Source of the DNA: an uncultured Collinsella sp.
GTDB taxonomy: Bacteria; Actinomycetota; Coriobacteriia; Coriobacteriales; Coriobacteriaceae
DNA length: 7,652 nucleotides
NCBI GenBank assembly: GCA_958438125.1
Contig: CAUBQN010000074.1
Span: forward strand, 1 to 7,652
Reading direction: 5' to 3'
The stretch's first letter is position 1, and the number at the start of each line of letters is the position of its first letter. The translations under genes were made by a program, and so were the position numbers. Below the pieces are notes generated by a model that saw only the letters and a program-made list of their open reading frames with translations, was not told the origin of the DNA and searched no databases. This document shows positions 6,822 to 7,652 of the stretch, piece by piece.

Positions 6822-6843
6822 ATACCCTCTCCCAGCACAATTA

Positions 6844-6871
6844 ATTCTAAAACGGGCTTAAGGGCATTCAA
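6844..6871 (-). promoter_or_regulatory. Promoter of the GntR-type regulator
   Basis: TTGAAT (6871-6866) and TAGAAT (6849-6844) are 16 bases apart. The start would be near 6837, leaving a leader of about 16 bases with the GGGAGAGGG ribosome site. The -35 lies in the loop and the spacer holds one arm of the inverted repeat at 6853-6887. Confidence 0.55.
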
Positions 6872-6887
6872 CAAGCCCTTAAGCCCG
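6853..6887 (-). repeat. Perfect 13-base inverted repeat overlapping the regulator promoter
   Basis: CGGGCTTAAGGGC, 9-base loop, GCCCTTAAGCCCG. On the minus strand it is followed by TTTT (6852-6849), so as RNA it resembles an intrinsic terminator for transcripts coming from the HAD gene. As DNA it surrounds the -35 box of the regulator promoter, so it could equally be an operator for autoregulation. The sequence supports either use. Confidence 0.6.
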
Positions 6888-6948
6888 CATTAGCTTAAAG
6901 TATGCTAGGTGTCGCACCAAAATGTTGGCTATTTACTCATCAGACCCG

Positions 6949-6970
6949 AAAAACGCGCAACTACCGCGCT
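6949..6970 (-). terminator. Short hairpin plus T-run after the HAD gene
   Basis: Directly after the HAD stop codon, AGCGCG pairs with CGCGTT (including one G-T pair) around a 7-base loop and runs into TTTTT. The stem is short, so this is a weak terminator candidate; the inverted repeat at 6853-6887 may act as a second one. Confidence 0.4.
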
Positions 6971-6971
6971 C

Positions 6972-7631
6972 CTAAGAAAGCGTGAGCAGCTCCGGCAGCT
7001 GGTCGATAATCTTGTCCGCGGCATCCTGGCTAAAGCCAAAGCGCTCCTCGCGCTTGGCAATGACTGTCAGGCCGGCTCGCTTGCCGGCAGTGATGCCAGG
7101 CACCGAATCCTCGACGCAGCAGCAGCGATTCGCGGGCAGCCCCAGCAGGTCCAGCGCATGCAGGTAGATGTCGGGCTCGGGCTTGCTCTCCTTAAACTGC
7201 TCGCCGCTCACCACATACTCAAAGGCATCCGACAGCCCGCATGCGTTGAGCACTTCCTCGATGCTATCCATGGGAGACGAGCTGGCAAGCGCCACGCGAA
7301 CGCCACGGCGCGGCAGCTCTCGAATCGTATCCACGGCGCCTGGGTTAATCAAAGCCTGATAGTCGCGCGGACGCTTATGCGCCCACTCGTCCCAACGGGC
7401 CAACGCTTCCTCGCCAGTGAAATGCCCCTTACCGGCGCGCTCAAACCAATCGACCAGCATATGCAGGAAGAACTGGTGCGAAGTACCGACCTGCCCATTC
7501 AACTCCTCTTGAGTCAGGTTAAGCCCAAGCTCCTTGGCAAACGCGGCAGTCTCGCCCAGGTAGTAATACTCGGTATCGACAATCACGCCGTCCATGTCAA
7601 AGATAACGGCGTCGAACGGAAATGCGGACAC
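6972..7631 (-). CDS. HAD-superfamily hydrolase, subfamily IA (beta-phosphoglucomutase/phosphatase-like)
   Basis: A 219-residue cytoplasmic HAD enzyme. Motif I is FDMDGVIVDT (11-20), with Asp12 as nucleophile and Asp14 as general acid/base. A helical cap follows at about 20-90. Motif II is LASSS (115-119), motif III Lys150 in ESKPEPDIY, and motif IV VEDSVPGI (173-180) with Glu174-Asp175 for Mg2+. This pattern fits beta-phosphoglucomutases and small sugar-phosphate phosphatases; the two cannot be told apart here. The start is a GTG at 7631 with GGGAGG (7637-7642) 5 bases upstream, and its length is normal for the family, so it is complete. It is transcribed in the same direction as the regulator but followed by terminator-like hairpins, so it is probably a separate unit. 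A role in handling sugar phosphates from the operon is possible but unproven. Confidence 0.85.
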   Translation of the reverse strand: MSAFPFDAVIFDMDGVIVDTEYYYLGETAAFAKELGLNLTQEELNGQVGTSHQFFLHMLVDWFERAGKGHFTGEEALARWDEWAHKRPRDYQALINPGAVDTIRELPRRGVRVALASSSPMDSIEEVLNACGLSDAFEYVVSGEQFKESKPEPDIYLHALDLLGLPANRCCCVEDSVPGITAGKRAGLTVIAKREERFGFSQDAADKIIDQLPELLTLS

Positions 7632-7636
7632 GGCAC

Positions 7637-7642
7637 CCTCCC
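7637..7642 (-). promoter_or_regulatory. Ribosome binding site for the GTG start of the HAD gene
   Basis: GGGAGG lies 5 bases before the GTG at 7631. No promoter can be judged, because the window ends 21 bases upstream of the start. Confidence 0.7.
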
Positions 7643-7652
7643 TAACAAAAGG

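Noticed and set aside
1..7652. tRNA, rRNA, riboswitch, CRISPR, insertion sequence or phage attachment site
   Set aside because: No cloverleaf, repeat-spacer pattern, transposase or long terminal repeat was seen; the window is an ordinary metabolic region.

Overview
The window is moderately GC-rich bacterial DNA with tightly packed genes, all seven on the minus strand. The protein types and base composition suggest a gut actinobacterium of the Coriobacteriia, probably Collinsella or a relative. That placement is inferred from overall look, not from a marker gene. I recall a Collinsella species being reported to degrade fructoselysine, which would fit.

Layout, read in the direction of transcription (right to left): (1) a HAD-superfamily phosphatase/phosphomutase (7631 to 6972), separate from the rest and followed by a short terminator-like hairpin; (2) a GntR/HutC-type regulator with a UTRA domain (6821 to 6078), with its own promoter lying inside a 13-bp inverted repeat and a strong 16-bp inverted-repeat terminator after it; (3) a 218-base intergenic region with a good sigma-70 promoter (TTGATG, 17 bases, TAATCT with TGG extension) followed at once by a perfect 10-3-10 palindrome, a likely repressor operator; (4) a five-gene operon: a YfcC/DcuC-superfamily membrane carrier (5859 to 4396), a YtcJ-like amidohydrolase (4386 to 2803), a FrlC-like TIM-barrel epimerase (2801 to 1950), a FrlB-like SIS-domain deglycase (1887 to 919) and a FrlD-like PfkB kinase (905 to 42).

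The three last genes match the fructoselysine (Amadori product) pathway: take up a sugar-amine adduct, epimerise it if needed (FrlC), phosphorylate the sugar at C6 (FrlD), and split it into glucose 6-phosphate and the free amine or amino acid (FrlB). The window differs from the Escherichia coli frl operon in two ways. The carrier is of the YfcC/DcuC type rather than the APC-type FrlA, and an amidohydrolase sits between carrier and epimerase. A DcuC-like carrier, a hydrolase, a kinase, a deglycase and a GntR regulator together also recall the Salmonella fructose-asparagine (fra) locus as I remember it. The exact substrate is therefore open: fructoselysine, another fructose-amino acid, or an acylated or peptide-bound adduct that the amidohydrolase trims.

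The most interesting points are the amidohydrolase, whose usual metal-binding HxH reads His-Thr-Phe, and the two different palindromes placed on the two promoters. There is no gene-free stretch above 300 bases and no sign of mobile elements, CRISPR or RNA genes.
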